DNA of 64,000 nucleotides from the NCBI RefSeq assembly GCF_042651485.1, contig NZ_JBHSDH010000013.1, positions 1,240,001 through 1,304,000 on the forward strand. Reading direction: 5' to 3'. The translations under genes and the position numbers were made by a program. The DNA is from Sphingorhabdus_B arenilitoris. Its GTDB lineage: Bacteria > Pseudomonadota > Alphaproteobacteria > Sphingomonadales > Sphingomonadaceae. Positions 7,909 to 16,304 of the stretch are shown here, one piece after another; position 1 is the stretch's first letter, and the number at the start of each line of letters is the position of its first letter. The notes under the pieces were generated by a model. That model was not told where the DNA came from. It saw only the letters and a program-made list of their open reading frames with translations, and ran no database searches.

Positions 7909-9495
7909 CTAGGGCACCAACACGGTATCTACCGCTTCTGCGGCCAAATCCGGATAGTCAGTATTATAATGCAATCCTCGGCTTTCATGACGAGCAAGCG
8001 CGCTGCGCACGATCAGCTCCGATGTTTGCAGCAAGTTGCGCAGCTCAATTAAATCAGTAGTGACGCGGAAATGGCCGTAATAATCGGCGACCTCTTCATT
8101 CAGCAACCGAATGCGGTGGGCGGCCCGTTCCAACCTTTTCGTCGTGCGAACAATACCAACATAATTCCACATGAAGCGGCGGATTTCCGTCCAATTTTGC
8201 TTAATCACCACCTCTTCATCGCTGTCGGTCACGCGGCTTTCATCCCACGGGCGGATGGCGGGCGGCGCGTCAAATTCATCCCAGCGCGCCATGATGTCGC
8301 GCGCAGCCGCATCGCCGAACACAAAACATTCCAGCAAGCTGTTCGATGCCAGCCGGTTCGCGCCATGCAGGCCGCTTTCGCTCACTTCGCCCGCCGCATA
8401 TAGCCCGGGAAGGTCGGTGCGCCCCGCCAAGTCAATCAGCACCCCGCCGCAGGTATAATGCTGCGCCGGGACAACCGGAATGGGCTCTTTGGTCATGTCG
8501 ATGCCTAAGCCCATCAGCTTTTCGTAAATGTTGGGGAAATGCCCCTTCACAAAATCGGGGTCTTTGTGGCTGATATCCAGATGGACATAATCCAGGCCAA
8601 GCCGCTTAATCTCATGGTCATTGGCGCGGGCGACAATATCACGCGGGGCAAGTTCCTCTCGCGGGTCAAAGCGGGGCATATACCGCTCTCCGCCGCCCGG
8701 CACCCCCGGCGGCAGCTTCAAATGGCCGCCCTCTCCGCGCACCGCTTCGGTAATCAGGAAATTTTTGACTTCCAGATTATACAGGCAAGTGGGATGAAAC
8801 TGCATCATTTCCATATTGGAAACCCGCGCGCCTGCCCGCCATGCCATGGCAATGCCGTCGCCGGTCGCCCCGCGCGGCGCGGTGCTGAACAGGTAAACCC
8901 GCCCGGCACCGCCGGTGGCTAGGATCGTCGCGCGGCCGGTATAGGCCTCCACCTTGCCGCTATCTTCATCAAGAGCATATACGCCCCAAACGCGGCCTGA
9001 CCCCGAAAAACGCTGCTCATGCCGTCCCGTTATCAGGTCAACCGCGGCGCGGCGCGGCATCAGCGTGATGTTCGGGTTTTCCTCCGCCGTTTTGAGCAGC
9101 GCGGCCTGCACCGCCCATCCTGTGGCATCGTCGACATGGACGATGCGCCGGTGGCTATGCCCGCCTTCGCGCGTCAGGTGCAGCGCGTCCTTATCCTTGT
9201 TGAAGGGCACACCCATTTTCACCAGCCGTTCAATCGCGGCGGGGGCATTCTCAACCACAAACTCCACCGTCTCGCGCCGGTTCAACCCTGCGCCTGCGAC
9301 CATCGTATCATCAATATGGTTGTCGAATGTGTCACCGGCATCGAGTACGGCCGCAATGCCGCCCTGCGCCCAAGCGGTGGAGCCGGAGCGCAAATCGCCC
9401 TTAGCCAGCACCAGCACCTTATGCTTTTCGGCAAGGCTAATTGCTGCGGTCAGCCCTGCCGCGCCGGAGCCGACGATGATGACGTCATAAATCAT
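7909..9495 (-). CDS. nadB: L-aspartate oxidase
   Basis: A 528-residue FAD enzyme of de novo NAD synthesis, oxidising L-aspartate to iminoaspartate. Seen: N-terminal FAD Rossmann motif VGSGAAGLTAA, SGSTAWAQGGIAAVL, the active-site region LTREGGHSHRRIVHVDDATG, MEMMQFHPTC, and PAQHYTCGGV; the ESGLHGANRLASNSLLE region separates NadB and SdhA-like proteins from other flavoproteins. Its start overlaps the stop of the upstream ABC ATPase by 4 nt, so the two are co-transcribed. nadA and nadC are not next to it in this window. Confidence 0.95.
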   Translation of the reverse strand: MIYDVIIVGSGAAGLTAAISLAEKHKVLVLAKGDLRSGSTAWAQGGIAAVLDAGDTFDNHIDDTMVAGAGLNRRETVEFVVENAPAAIERLVKMGVPFNKDKDALHLTREGGHSHRRIVHVDDATGWAVQAALLKTAEENPNITLMPRRAAVDLITGRHEQRFSGSGRVWGVYALDEDSGKVEAYTGRATILATGGAGRVYLFSTAPRGATGDGIAMAWRAGARVSNMEMMQFHPTCLYNLEVKNFLITEAVRGEGGHLKLPPGVPGGGERYMPRFDPREELAPRDIVARANDHEIKRLGLDYVHLDISHKDPDFVKGHFPNIYEKLMGLGIDMTKEPIPVVPAQHYTCGGVLIDLAGRTDLPGLYAAGEVSESGLHGANRLASNSLLECFVFGDAAARDIMARWDEFDAPPAIRPWDESRVTDSDEEVVIKQNWTEIRRFMWNYVGIVRTTKRLERAAHRIRLLNEEVADYYGHFRVTTDLIELRNLLQTSELIVRSALARHESRGLHYNTDYPDLAAEAVDTVLVP

Positions 9496-10418
9496 TCCGA
9501 CGCTCCACTCGTTAAGGTCAGGAACACATCTTCCAAATCAGCCTCTTTCGTCGTGACATCGACAATCGCAAGGCCCATGGCCTGCACGGCGGCGAGCACT
9601 TCGCCCGCATTCATCCGGTCTTTGTTATAAGTGATCGCCACGACATGATCAGAAATCAGTTCCGATTTTTCAAAGGCTTCATGCATTGGCGCGGCGGTCA
9701 ATTCCTTATCAACCGTGAGCACCACTGCTTTTTCCCGTGCCATGCCGATCAGCTCTTTTGTGGGCTTTTTCGCGATCAACTTGCCATGATTGATAATCGC
9801 AATCTCATCACAAAGCTGCTCCGCCTCCTCCAGATAATGGGTGGTCAACACGACCGTGGTGCCGTTCTTGTTCAACTGAACCACATATTCCCAAAGCTGC
9901 TGACGCAATTCAATATCGACGCCAGCCGTGGGTTCATCGAGAACAATAACCGGCGGTGAATGGACCATCGCTTTTGCAATCAGGAGCCGCCGCTTCATAC
10001 CCCCCGATAGTGTCCGCGCATAAGCATCCGCCTTATCCTCCAAACGCATCGCGCGCAGCAACTCCATTGACCGCCTTTTCGATTTTGGCACGCCGTATAA
10101 TCCCGCTTGCAATTCCAACGCTTCAAAAGGGGTGAAAAACGGATCGAACATAATTTCCTGCGGGACAATGCCGATATTTGCCTTTGCGTTGCGGATATCG
10201 GCATCAAGGTCAAAGCCCCAAATGCTGGCGCTGCCGCTGCTTTTCATCACCATGCCCGACAATATATTGATCAAGGTTGATTTGCCCGCGCCATTGGGAC
10301 CAAGCAGGCCAAATATCGACCCTTGTGGAACATCAAAGCTCACATCATCCAAAGCTTGCTTACCGCCTTGATAGATTTTGGAAACATTTTGGATGGATAT
10401 AGCGTGCTGTTCGGTCAT
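9492..10418 (-). CDS. ABC transporter ATP-binding protein (ABC-2 type)
   Basis: A 308-residue ATPase. Walker A is GPNGAGKST near residues 40-48, the Q-loop PQEI, the signature LSGGMKRRLLIAKA and Walker B VIVLDEPTAGVD follow, with the switch histidine in TTHYLEE. The C-terminal extension (VTKEADLEDVFLTLT) is typical of YadG/DrrA-like ABC-2 exporter subunits. ATG 10418 is chosen because homologous N-termini begin shortly before ISIQNVSKIYQGG; an in-frame ATG at 10439 exists. No permease gene is adjacent, which is unusual for this class; the downstream neighbour is nadB with a 4-nt overlap. Confidence 0.9.
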   Translation of the reverse strand: MTEQHAISIQNVSKIYQGGKQALDDVSFDVPQGSIFGLLGPNGAGKSTLINILSGMVMKSSGSASIWGFDLDADIRNAKANIGIVPQEIMFDPFFTPFEALELQAGLYGVPKSKRRSMELLRAMRLEDKADAYARTLSGGMKRRLLIAKAMVHSPPVIVLDEPTAGVDIELRQQLWEYVVQLNKNGTTVVLTTHYLEEAEQLCDEIAIINHGKLIAKKPTKELIGMAREKAVVLTVDKELTAAPMHEAFEKSELISDHVVAITYNKDRMNAGEVLAAVQAMGLAIVDVTTKEADLEDVFLTLTSGASE

Positions 10419-10514
10419 CCCACCGCGATAGCGAAGCATACAGCGGTGCGCAATCAGGCAAGTAACGGTAGAGGGGCAAATATGGCAAATGCGTATTTAA
10501 CCATTGCCGTTCAC

Positions 10515-10538
10515 ATGAAGTTACAAGTTTAACTTCAT
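10515..10538. repeat. 24-bp inverted repeat directly upstream of the first DUF4402 gene
   Basis: ATGAAGTT at 10515-10522 and AACTTCAT at 10531-10538 are perfect reverse complements with an 8-nt spacer. The repeat ends 10 nt before the ATG at 10549, in the region between the divergent ABC ATPase and DUF4402 genes. It could be a regulator operator or an mRNA hairpin near the ribosome binding site; nothing in the sequence decides between them. Confidence 0.5.
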
Positions 10539-10548
10539 TTGCTCCGTT

Positions 10549-11109
10549 ATGGGGACAATAAACTTAAAGAGCTCAAAGCTCGCTATCGCAAGCATCGCCG
10601 CTTACGCCGCCATGCTCGGACCAACCAATGCAGCCTATGCTGCAACCGAATCTGCCAATGGCGAAGCTGCCATAGTGCAACCATTGACGCTGATTAAGCG
10701 TGATGATCTGAACATGGGTACGATTATTCCCGGTGTGTCGGCAGATGTTGTTACCTTGAATGTAAACGGTTCCCGGTCAAGCGGGGGCAATGTCAGCCTG
10801 ATCGGTGCCAATCATCAGGTCGCACGTTTTGCTGGTCAAGGGAGCCTGGGACAGCTGGTTATAATCAGCATTGATCCCAGCACCAATTTAACCGGGCCTG
10901 GCCCCAATATGTTGATGAACAATTTCCAATTTGGGCCCGATAATAGCGTCCCGGGGACCTATTTGCCATTGGGCGTCGGCGGCAATATCGTTTTGCTGGA
11001 TCCCAGCGGCGTATACGGCTTTGTCGTCGGTGCTGATTTGGCGGTGGGCGCTGGTCAGCCGGGCGGCACTTATAGCGGCACATTTACCGTCACCGCCGAC
11101 TATCTGTAG
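10549..11109 (+). CDS. Exported DUF4402 domain-containing protein (first copy)
   Basis: A 186-residue protein with a Sec signal peptide ending near AYAATES (about residue 30). The rest is a DUF4402 domain: VQPLTLIKRDDLNMGTIIPG, LNVNGSRSSGGNVSL, GPGPNMLMNNFQFGPD and the C-terminal GQPGGTYSGTFTVTADYL with the closing aromatic beta-strand. DUF4402 proteins are beta-rich exported proteins, often near fimbrial or adhesion genes; no usher or chaperone is present here. The downstream gene at 11177 is a paralogue. ATG 10549 has no strong ribosome site. Confidence 0.85.
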   Translation: MGTINLKSSKLAIASIAAYAAMLGPTNAAYAATESANGEAAIVQPLTLIKRDDLNMGTIIPGVSADVVTLNVNGSRSSGGNVSLIGANHQVARFAGQGSLGQLVIISIDPSTNLTGPGPNMLMNNFQFGPDNSVPGTYLPLGVGGNIVLLDPSGVYGFVVGADLAVGAGQPGGTYSGTFTVTADYL

Positions 11110-11176
11110 CCACCTTTCGGGCGGATATTCTAATATCTGTTAACCACGCGCATTCACGCCTCCTTTATGGCTGCGG

Positions 11177-11776
11177 GTGCATGGCTGTTTGGTGCACATA
11201 TTTGATCCAGCCCGGTTTCGCCGAAACGGCATAGCGGCCAGCATGATTGCTGGCGTGCTATTGCTATGCCCGGCAAATGCTATTGCTGCAAATGCGCCTG
11301 GAACCACCAAAACCGCGATTGTCCGTCCTTTGACATTGGTGAAGCTGGCTGATTTAGACTTGGGACGGATATTACCGGGCCCGACCGCTGGGACAGTTAC
11401 GATCAATGTTAACGGAACGCGCAGCTCGACGGGGCCGGTCGTGCTGGTGGGGACCGATTACCACCCGGCCCGCTTTGCTGGTGAAGGTGATCCCAACGGT
11501 CCGGCGACGGGCGGGTTTGGCCGCGCGCGCATCACCCTGCCCAATCAAATTTTCTTGACCGGACCGGGGCCGCAAATGCGGCTGAATAACTTTACGTTTG
11601 GACCGGATACCACGCTCGGCACGACCATCATCCAAAATGGGAATAGCCAAAATATCCGCCTCACTCGGCCAGATCGGACATTCGGCTTTGTGGTGGGCGG
11701 ACGTTTGAGCGTCGGCGCCAATCAACCGGGCGGGATTTACACGGGCACATTTTCCGTAACCGTGGACTATAACTAG
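11177..11776 (+). CDS. Exported DUF4402 domain-containing protein (second copy)
   Basis: A paralogue of the preceding gene, sharing VRPLTLVKLADLDLGRILPG, INVNGTRSSTGPVVL, GPGPQMRLNNFTFGPD, TFGFVVGGRLSVGANQPGG and YTGTFSVTVDYN. A hydrophobic export segment (MIAGVLLLCPANAIAANA) precedes the domain. The start is uncertain: GTG 11177, TTG 11189, GTG 11192 or the ATG 11243 are in frame; I keep 11177 as the outer limit and consider GTG 11192 equally likely. Tandem duplication is evident, with 67 bp between the copies. Function unknown. Confidence 0.75.
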   Translation: MHGCLVHIFDPARFRRNGIAASMIAGVLLLCPANAIAANAPGTTKTAIVRPLTLVKLADLDLGRILPGPTAGTVTINVNGTRSSTGPVVLVGTDYHPARFAGEGDPNGPATGGFGRARITLPNQIFLTGPGPQMRLNNFTFGPDTTLGTTIIQNGNSQNIRLTRPDRTFGFVVGGRLSVGANQPGGIYTGTFSVTVDYN

Positions 11777-11888
11777 GGTCACGAACCTTACCGTTTCGCA
11801 TGGTTACACCGCAGCGATAAAGCAATTCTTGCCCTTGCCCAAATATTCCTGAATTGAGCAAACGTGCGGGCTGGTGCATATACCGGTG

Positions 11889-12656
11889 ATGGAAAAGGGT
11901 AAAGTTTATTTAGTGGGCGCTGGCCCCGGTGATCCCGAATTGCTGACATTAAAAGCCGCTAGGTTAATCGCCGCCGCCGACGTCATTGTGCATGATGGGC
12001 TGGTCGATGATGCGGTTATTGCCATGTGCAATGCCGACGCGCGTTTTATCTCGGTCGCCAAACAACGCAGCAAGCATAGTGTCCCGCAAGAGGGAATTAA
12101 TGACATTTTGGTGCGAGAGGCAAAAGCGGGCAACATTGTCGTTCGCTTAAAAGGCGGCGATCCGTTCATCTTTGGCCGTGGCGGTGAAGAGGCAGAGGCC
12201 TGCCGCGAAGCTTATATTGCCGTCGAAGTCATTCCAGGCGTGTCAGCCGCGCTTGGCTGCGCCGCTGAAGCCATGCTGCCGCTTACCCACCGTGATGCCG
12301 CTAGCGCAGTGAGCTTTGTCGCGGGCCAGTGCAAAGGCCTGACCGATCAGGACTGGTCCGGGCTTGCTGGAAAAGGCCGCACGCTGGTTATTTACATGGG
12401 GGTCGCGACTGCAACTGATATTACCGAAAAATTGATCGCTGATGGAGTTTCCCCCGATATGCCGGTCGCCGTACTGGAGCGCGGCACGCGTCAGGGCGCA
12501 AGGGCGATCCGCACCCTTCTTACCGACCTTGGCGACATGATTGTAAGGGAAAAAGTGGGCAGCCCGGCGATTATCATTGTCGGCGATGTCGTATTGAAAT
12601 CGGACGCGCAAGACAGATTATTCGCGCTCGCCCAGGAAACGGAGTTGATGCAATGA
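11889..12656 (+). CDS. cobA: Uroporphyrinogen-III C-methyltransferase
   Basis: A 255-residue SUMT that methylates uroporphyrinogen III to precorrin-2, the first step toward siroheme. Diagnostic segments are VYLVGAGPGDPELLTLKAARL, DVIVHDGLV, VRLKGGDPFIFGRGGEEA, VIPGVSAALGCAAEAMLPLTHR, YMGV and VLERGTRQGARAIRTLL. It lacks the N-terminal dehydrogenase/ferrochelatase half of CysG, so those steps must be encoded elsewhere. ATG 11889 is preferred; a GTG at 11874 is in frame. It leads the sulfite-reduction operon and overlaps the DUF2849 gene by 4 nt, which fits supply of siroheme for CysI. Confidence 0.93.
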   Translation: MEKGKVYLVGAGPGDPELLTLKAARLIAAADVIVHDGLVDDAVIAMCNADARFISVAKQRSKHSVPQEGINDILVREAKAGNIVVRLKGGDPFIFGRGGEEAEACREAYIAVEVIPGVSAALGCAAEAMLPLTHRDAASAVSFVAGQCKGLTDQDWSGLAGKGRTLVIYMGVATATDITEKLIADGVSPDMPVAVLERGTRQGARAIRTLLTDLGDMIVREKVGSPAIIIVGDVVLKSDAQDRLFALAQETELMQ

Positions 12657-12949
12657 AGCTGCTGACCGGAAATGATTTGAAATCGGGCGCTGTGACATGG
12701 TGGACCGGTAATGGTTGGTCGGTCCATGTCGAGGATGCCGTCGATGTCGGCGAACATGGCGAGGCTGTTTTACATGCCGAGGAGGGCGCGCGCCGCGTTA
12801 ATGCCCCCTATATCATCGATGCCGTTGAAACAGATGAGGGCCCCCGCCCCGCCCATATCAAGGACCGCGTTCGCGCCCTTGGTCCCACGGTGCGTCCCGA
12901 CCTTACATTAAAACCGGCCGATCCGCTCGCCGGAGACTGGGTGATATAA
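12653..12949 (+). CDS. DUF2849 domain-containing protein
   Basis: A 98-residue acidic protein (KLLTGNDLKSGAVTWWTGNGWSV...) matching DUF2849, a small family almost always found between cobA/cysG and cysI in alphaproteobacteria. Its start overlaps the cobA stop (ATGA) and cysI begins 2 bp after its stop, so it is translated with sulfite reductase. No catalytic motif is visible; by context it may be a sulfite reductase partner or electron-transfer accessory, which is inference. Confidence 0.9.
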   Translation: MKLLTGNDLKSGAVTWWTGNGWSVHVEDAVDVGEHGEAVLHAEEGARRVNAPYIIDAVETDEGPRPAHIKDRVRALGPTVRPDLTLKPADPLAGDWVI

Positions 12950-12950
12950 T

Positions 12951-14582
12951 ATGTATAAATATGATAATTATGACCAAGCGATGGTTGATGCCCGCGTCAC
13001 CGAGTTTCGCGATCAGGTGAAACGGCGCTTGGCCGGCGAAATCACCGAAGATCAGTTTAAGCCGCTACGACTTATGAATGGCTTATATCTGCAACTGCAC
13101 GCCTATATGCTGCGCGTTGCCATTCCTTATGGCACGATGGACAGCCGCCAAATGCATATGCTGGCGCATATCGCGCGCAAATATGACCGCGGCTATGGCC
13201 ATTTTACAACGCGGCAGAATATCCAATATAACTGGATAAAACTGGAAGAATGCCCGGACCTTTTGGAAGAATTGGCCAGCGTCGAAATGCACGCCATCCA
13301 GACCAGCGGCAATTGCATCCGTAATATTTCGTCCGACCAATATGCAGGCGCTGCTGCCGATGAAGTGGCCGACCCGCGTCCATGGGCGGAGCTATTGCGG
13401 CAATGGTCCACATTCCATCCGGAATTCAGCTATCTGCCGCGCAAGTTCAAAATCGCGGTGATCGCCAGCCCCGAGGACCGCGCCGCTATGCGGTTGCATG
13501 ATATTGGATTGGAACTGGTCAAAAAGGACGGCGAATTGGGCGCGCGCGTATTCGTGGGCGGCGGCATGGGCCGCACACCGATGATCGCGCCAGAGATCAA
13601 TCCCTTTGTGAAAGCCGAAGACCTGCTGAGCTATATTGAGGCCTGCTTGCGCGTCTATAACCGCTATGGCCGCCGCGACAATATGTACAAAGCCCGCATC
13701 AAAATCCTGGTCCATGAAATTGGCGAAGATGCCTATCGCGCGCAGGTGGAAGAGGAATTTGCTCATGTTAAAACTTTGGGCATTGACCCGCCGCTTGCAG
13801 AATTTGACCGGATTAGCGCCTATTTCGCGCCGCCGCCTTATGCAGGTGATGCCGGTGCTGAGCTAGACCGCAGCGATCCTGATTTTGCCCTCTGGCTCGA
13901 TCAGAATGTAAAGCCGCACAAACAAGCTGGCTATGCGATCGTCAATATCAGCTTGAAGCCGATTGGCGGCATTCCGGGTGATGCCAGCGCGGACCAGATT
14001 GATGTGATGGCACAATTGGCCAAGCAATATAGCTTTGACGAGCTGCGCGTGACGCACGCCCAGAATATCGTCCTGCCCCATGTCGCCAAACGCGACCTAT
14101 ATGCGGTGTGGACTGCTTTGCGCGATGCAGAATTGGCCGATGCCAATTTGGATTTAATCAGCGACATTATCGCCTGCCCGGGCCTCGATTATTGCAGCTT
14201 GGCCAACGCCCGTTCGATCCCTGTGGCTCAGAAAATCGCCACTCGCTTTGCCGATATGGACCGGCAACGTGACCTTGGTGAATTGAAGCTGAAAATTTCT
14301 GGCTGTATCAACGCGTGCGGACACCATCATGCCGGACATATCGGGATATTGGGCGTCGACCGCAAAGGCGTGGAAAATTATCAGCTGACATTTGGCGGGT
14401 CAGGCGCAGAAGACGTGTCGATTGGTAAGATCATTGGCCCCGGATTTGACGAAGACGGCATTGTCGATGCTGTTGAAAAAGCTACCGAAGTATACCGGGC
14501 CCTGCGAGAAGGCGATGAACGCTTCCTCGATACCTATCGCCGCGTGGGCCTCGATCCATTTAAGGAGGCAATTTATGGTTGA
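12951..14582 (+). CDS. cysI: Assimilatory nitrite/sulfite reductase, siroheme hemoprotein
   Basis: A 543-residue enzyme reducing sulfite to sulfide with siroheme and a 4Fe-4S cluster. Cluster/siroheme cysteines are C409 and C415 (CPGLDYC) and C452 and C456 (CINACGHHH). The substrate-side arginine segments GHFTTRQNIQYNW and TSGNCIRNISSDQYAG are intact. The position between cobA/DUF2849 and DUF934/cysH assigns it to sulfate assimilation rather than nitrite reduction. No CysJ flavoprotein is encoded nearby, so a ferredoxin or other donor may be used. The 3' end overlaps the DUF934 gene by 8 bp. Confidence 0.93.
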   Translation: MYKYDNYDQAMVDARVTEFRDQVKRRLAGEITEDQFKPLRLMNGLYLQLHAYMLRVAIPYGTMDSRQMHMLAHIARKYDRGYGHFTTRQNIQYNWIKLEECPDLLEELASVEMHAIQTSGNCIRNISSDQYAGAAADEVADPRPWAELLRQWSTFHPEFSYLPRKFKIAVIASPEDRAAMRLHDIGLELVKKDGELGARVFVGGGMGRTPMIAPEINPFVKAEDLLSYIEACLRVYNRYGRRDNMYKARIKILVHEIGEDAYRAQVEEEFAHVKTLGIDPPLAEFDRISAYFAPPPYAGDAGAELDRSDPDFALWLDQNVKPHKQAGYAIVNISLKPIGGIPGDASADQIDVMAQLAKQYSFDELRVTHAQNIVLPHVAKRDLYAVWTALRDAELADANLDLISDIIACPGLDYCSLANARSIPVAQKIATRFADMDRQRDLGELKLKISGCINACGHHHAGHIGILGVDRKGVENYQLTFGGSGAEDVSIGKIIGPGFDEDGIVDAVEKATEVYRALREGDERFLDTYRRVGLDPFKEAIYG

Positions 14583-14997
14583 GTTTCGTTACCGCGATGA
14601 TGAAGTCACCGAACAGCCATCGGTCACGCTTGATGCCTTTCTGGATCAAAGCAATGCGACCGCGGTGCGACTTGAACCCGATGATGATGCCCGCAAGTTG
14701 ATTCCGCATTTGGAACGGCTGTCGCTTATCGAAGTCGCTTTCCCCAGTTTCCGCGACGGGCGCGGTTATAGCAGCGGACGGATATTGCGAGAGGCAGGAT
14801 ATACAGGCGAGCTACGCGCGCAAGGCGACGTGCTGGTCGATCAAATCGCATTCATGCGCCGCTGCGGCTTTGACAGTTTCGCGCCCGAAGGATCGCTGGA
14901 CCCTGCCGCCGTCGAACGGGCGCTGGCCAATTATGACCATGCGTATCAAGGCGCAGCCGATGATGTCACCGCAATCTGGAAATTGCGGCATGGGTGA
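14575..14997 (+). CDS. DUF934 domain-containing protein
   Basis: A 140-residue protein. ATG 14575 is set by a perfect AAGGAGG at 14562-14568. The core LSLIEVAFPSFRDGRGYSSGRILREAGYTGELRAQGDVLVDQIAFMRRCGFDSF is typical of DUF934, an obligate neighbour of cysI and cysH in proteobacteria whose role in sulfite reduction is not established to my knowledge. It overlaps cysI upstream (8 bp) and cysH downstream (8 bp), indicating tightly coupled translation. Confidence 0.92.
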   Translation: MVEFRYRDDEVTEQPSVTLDAFLDQSNATAVRLEPDDDARKLIPHLERLSLIEVAFPSFRDGRGYSSGRILREAGYTGELRAQGDVLVDQIAFMRRCGFDSFAPEGSLDPAAVERALANYDHAYQGAADDVTAIWKLRHG

Positions 14998-15763
14998 AGC
15001 ATTGCGGGCAAAAGACCGGATTGATACCGGCCCTCGCTATGTGCCGTCCGATGCCGTGCGGCTGAACCATATGTTTCGCGGGCGTGATACGTCCGAGATG
15101 CTGGCCGCGCTTTTTGCCGATGATATGCTGGGCGATAGCGCCATTGTATCCAGCTTTGGCGCCGAGAGTGCGGTATTGCTGCACCTGATCGGCAGCATCA
15201 ATCCGTCTATTCCTGTGATATTTTTGGATACCGGAAAACATTTTCCCGAAACGCTGGCCTATCGTGATTTGCTGGTCGAACGCATTGGCTTGACCGATAT
15301 GCGCAATATCCGGCCTGACCCGGCGTTATTGGCCGAAAAGGATGAAAGCGGTCTACGCTGGTCCTATGACCCCGATGGCTGCTGCGATATCCGCAAGGTA
15401 TTGCCGCTCAAAACAGCGCTTGCACCCTTTGATGCTCAATTTAGCGGACGAAAGGCGTTTCAGGCGGAAACACGGTCCAACCTGCCGCGCTTTGAAATTG
15501 CCGAAGGCCGGTTAAAGGTCAATCCGCTGATCGATTGGAGTAAGGACGATATTGAGGCCTATATCGCCGAACATAACCTGCCGCCCCATCCGTTAGTTGT
15601 AGAGGGCTTTCCCTCCATCGGCTGCAGCCCGTGCACCAGCAAAGTTGCACCGGGCGAAGATCCGCGTTCAGGCCGCTGGAAAGGTTGGGACAAAACCGAA
15701 TGCGGTATCCACACATCAGTGCCAGACGCCGACGACAATGGCGCGAACGATCCGGTGTTTTAG
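14990..15763 (+). CDS. cysH: Adenylylsulfate reductase (APS type), CysH
   Basis: A 257-residue reductase producing sulfite from an activated sulfate. It holds the four 4Fe-4S ligands typical of APS reductases, C131-C132 and C212/C215 (GCSPC), as well as the catalytic cysteine C238 in ECGIH. PAPS-specific enzymes lack the two cysteine pairs, so this is the thioredoxin-dependent APS form (EC 1.8.4.10), which bypasses APS kinase. The PP-loop-like SSFGAES and DTGKHFPETL segments bind the nucleotide. ATG 14990 overlaps the DUF934 stop. Last gene of the operon; it converges on a thioesterase 10 bp away. Confidence 0.93.
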   Translation: MGEALRAKDRIDTGPRYVPSDAVRLNHMFRGRDTSEMLAALFADDMLGDSAIVSSFGAESAVLLHLIGSINPSIPVIFLDTGKHFPETLAYRDLLVERIGLTDMRNIRPDPALLAEKDESGLRWSYDPDGCCDIRKVLPLKTALAPFDAQFSGRKAFQAETRSNLPRFEIAEGRLKVNPLIDWSKDDIEAYIAEHNLPPHPLVVEGFPSIGCSPCTSKVAPGEDPRSGRWKGWDKTECGIHTSVPDADDNGANDPVF

Positions 15764-15773
15764 GGTTAAGCGC

Positions 15774-16178
15774 TTAGGACGATTTGCCGAAAAAATAATC
15801 CTGCACATCTTTGGCAATGCGTGCCGGGCGCAGTGTCTCTGCATCAATGCAGCACCAGCTGGACTTTACCTCGGCGAGCACTTCTTCGCCGCGTTTGATA
15901 ACCGTTTCATAGAAAGAGCGCGCGCCTTGCACTTTTTCGAGCACCACGGTGGCGATCACATCATCATCGAGAAACGCCGGTTTGCGGTAAGTGATCTCAT
16001 GCTTCAACGCGACCCACAGATATTTGGCCGCAGTCTCCGGCGGGGCGAGCTTATTCCAATGCGCCAACACCGCTTCCTGCACCCAGGTCAGATAGCGGGC
16101 ATTGTTGACATGACCCATAAAATCGATGTCGTCGGCCTTGATACCGATCGTATGGAAATGGGGAAGCGCGTTTGTCAT
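15774..16178 (-). CDS. Acyl-CoA thioesterase (4HBT hotdog family)
   Basis: A 134-residue single hotdog-fold protein. The N-terminal motif DIDFMGHVNNARYLTWVQEA carries the catalytic aspartate and the N-N-A-R-Y stretch of the 4-hydroxybenzoyl-CoA thioesterase family (YbgC/FadM-like). It likely hydrolyses acyl-CoAs in the cytosol; the chain length cannot be read. ATG 16178. The 126 bp between it and dnaB hold nothing recognisable. A second, only distantly similar hotdog thioesterase is encoded at 45110-45544. Confidence 0.85.
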   Translation of the reverse strand: MTNALPHFHTIGIKADDIDFMGHVNNARYLTWVQEAVLAHWNKLAPPETAAKYLWVALKHEITYRKPAFLDDDVIATVVLEKVQGARSFYETVIKRGEEVLAEVKSSWCCIDAETLRPARIAKDVQDYFFGKSS

Positions 16179-16304
16179 AATCTATAATCACCGGGGGTTA
16201 GTCACTTACATAGGTGTAAATGAGAAAATTTACCAGTGTCTATAAGCCGCGTGTGTCAATATTATGTAACCGCGCAACGATTGGTTCTGACCTAGGGGCA
16301 GCCC

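Noticed and set aside
11774..11788. TAGGGTCACGAACCT after the second DUF4402 stop, similar to the MITE end
   Set aside because: Only about 11 of 15 positions match and there is no partner end; probably chance.
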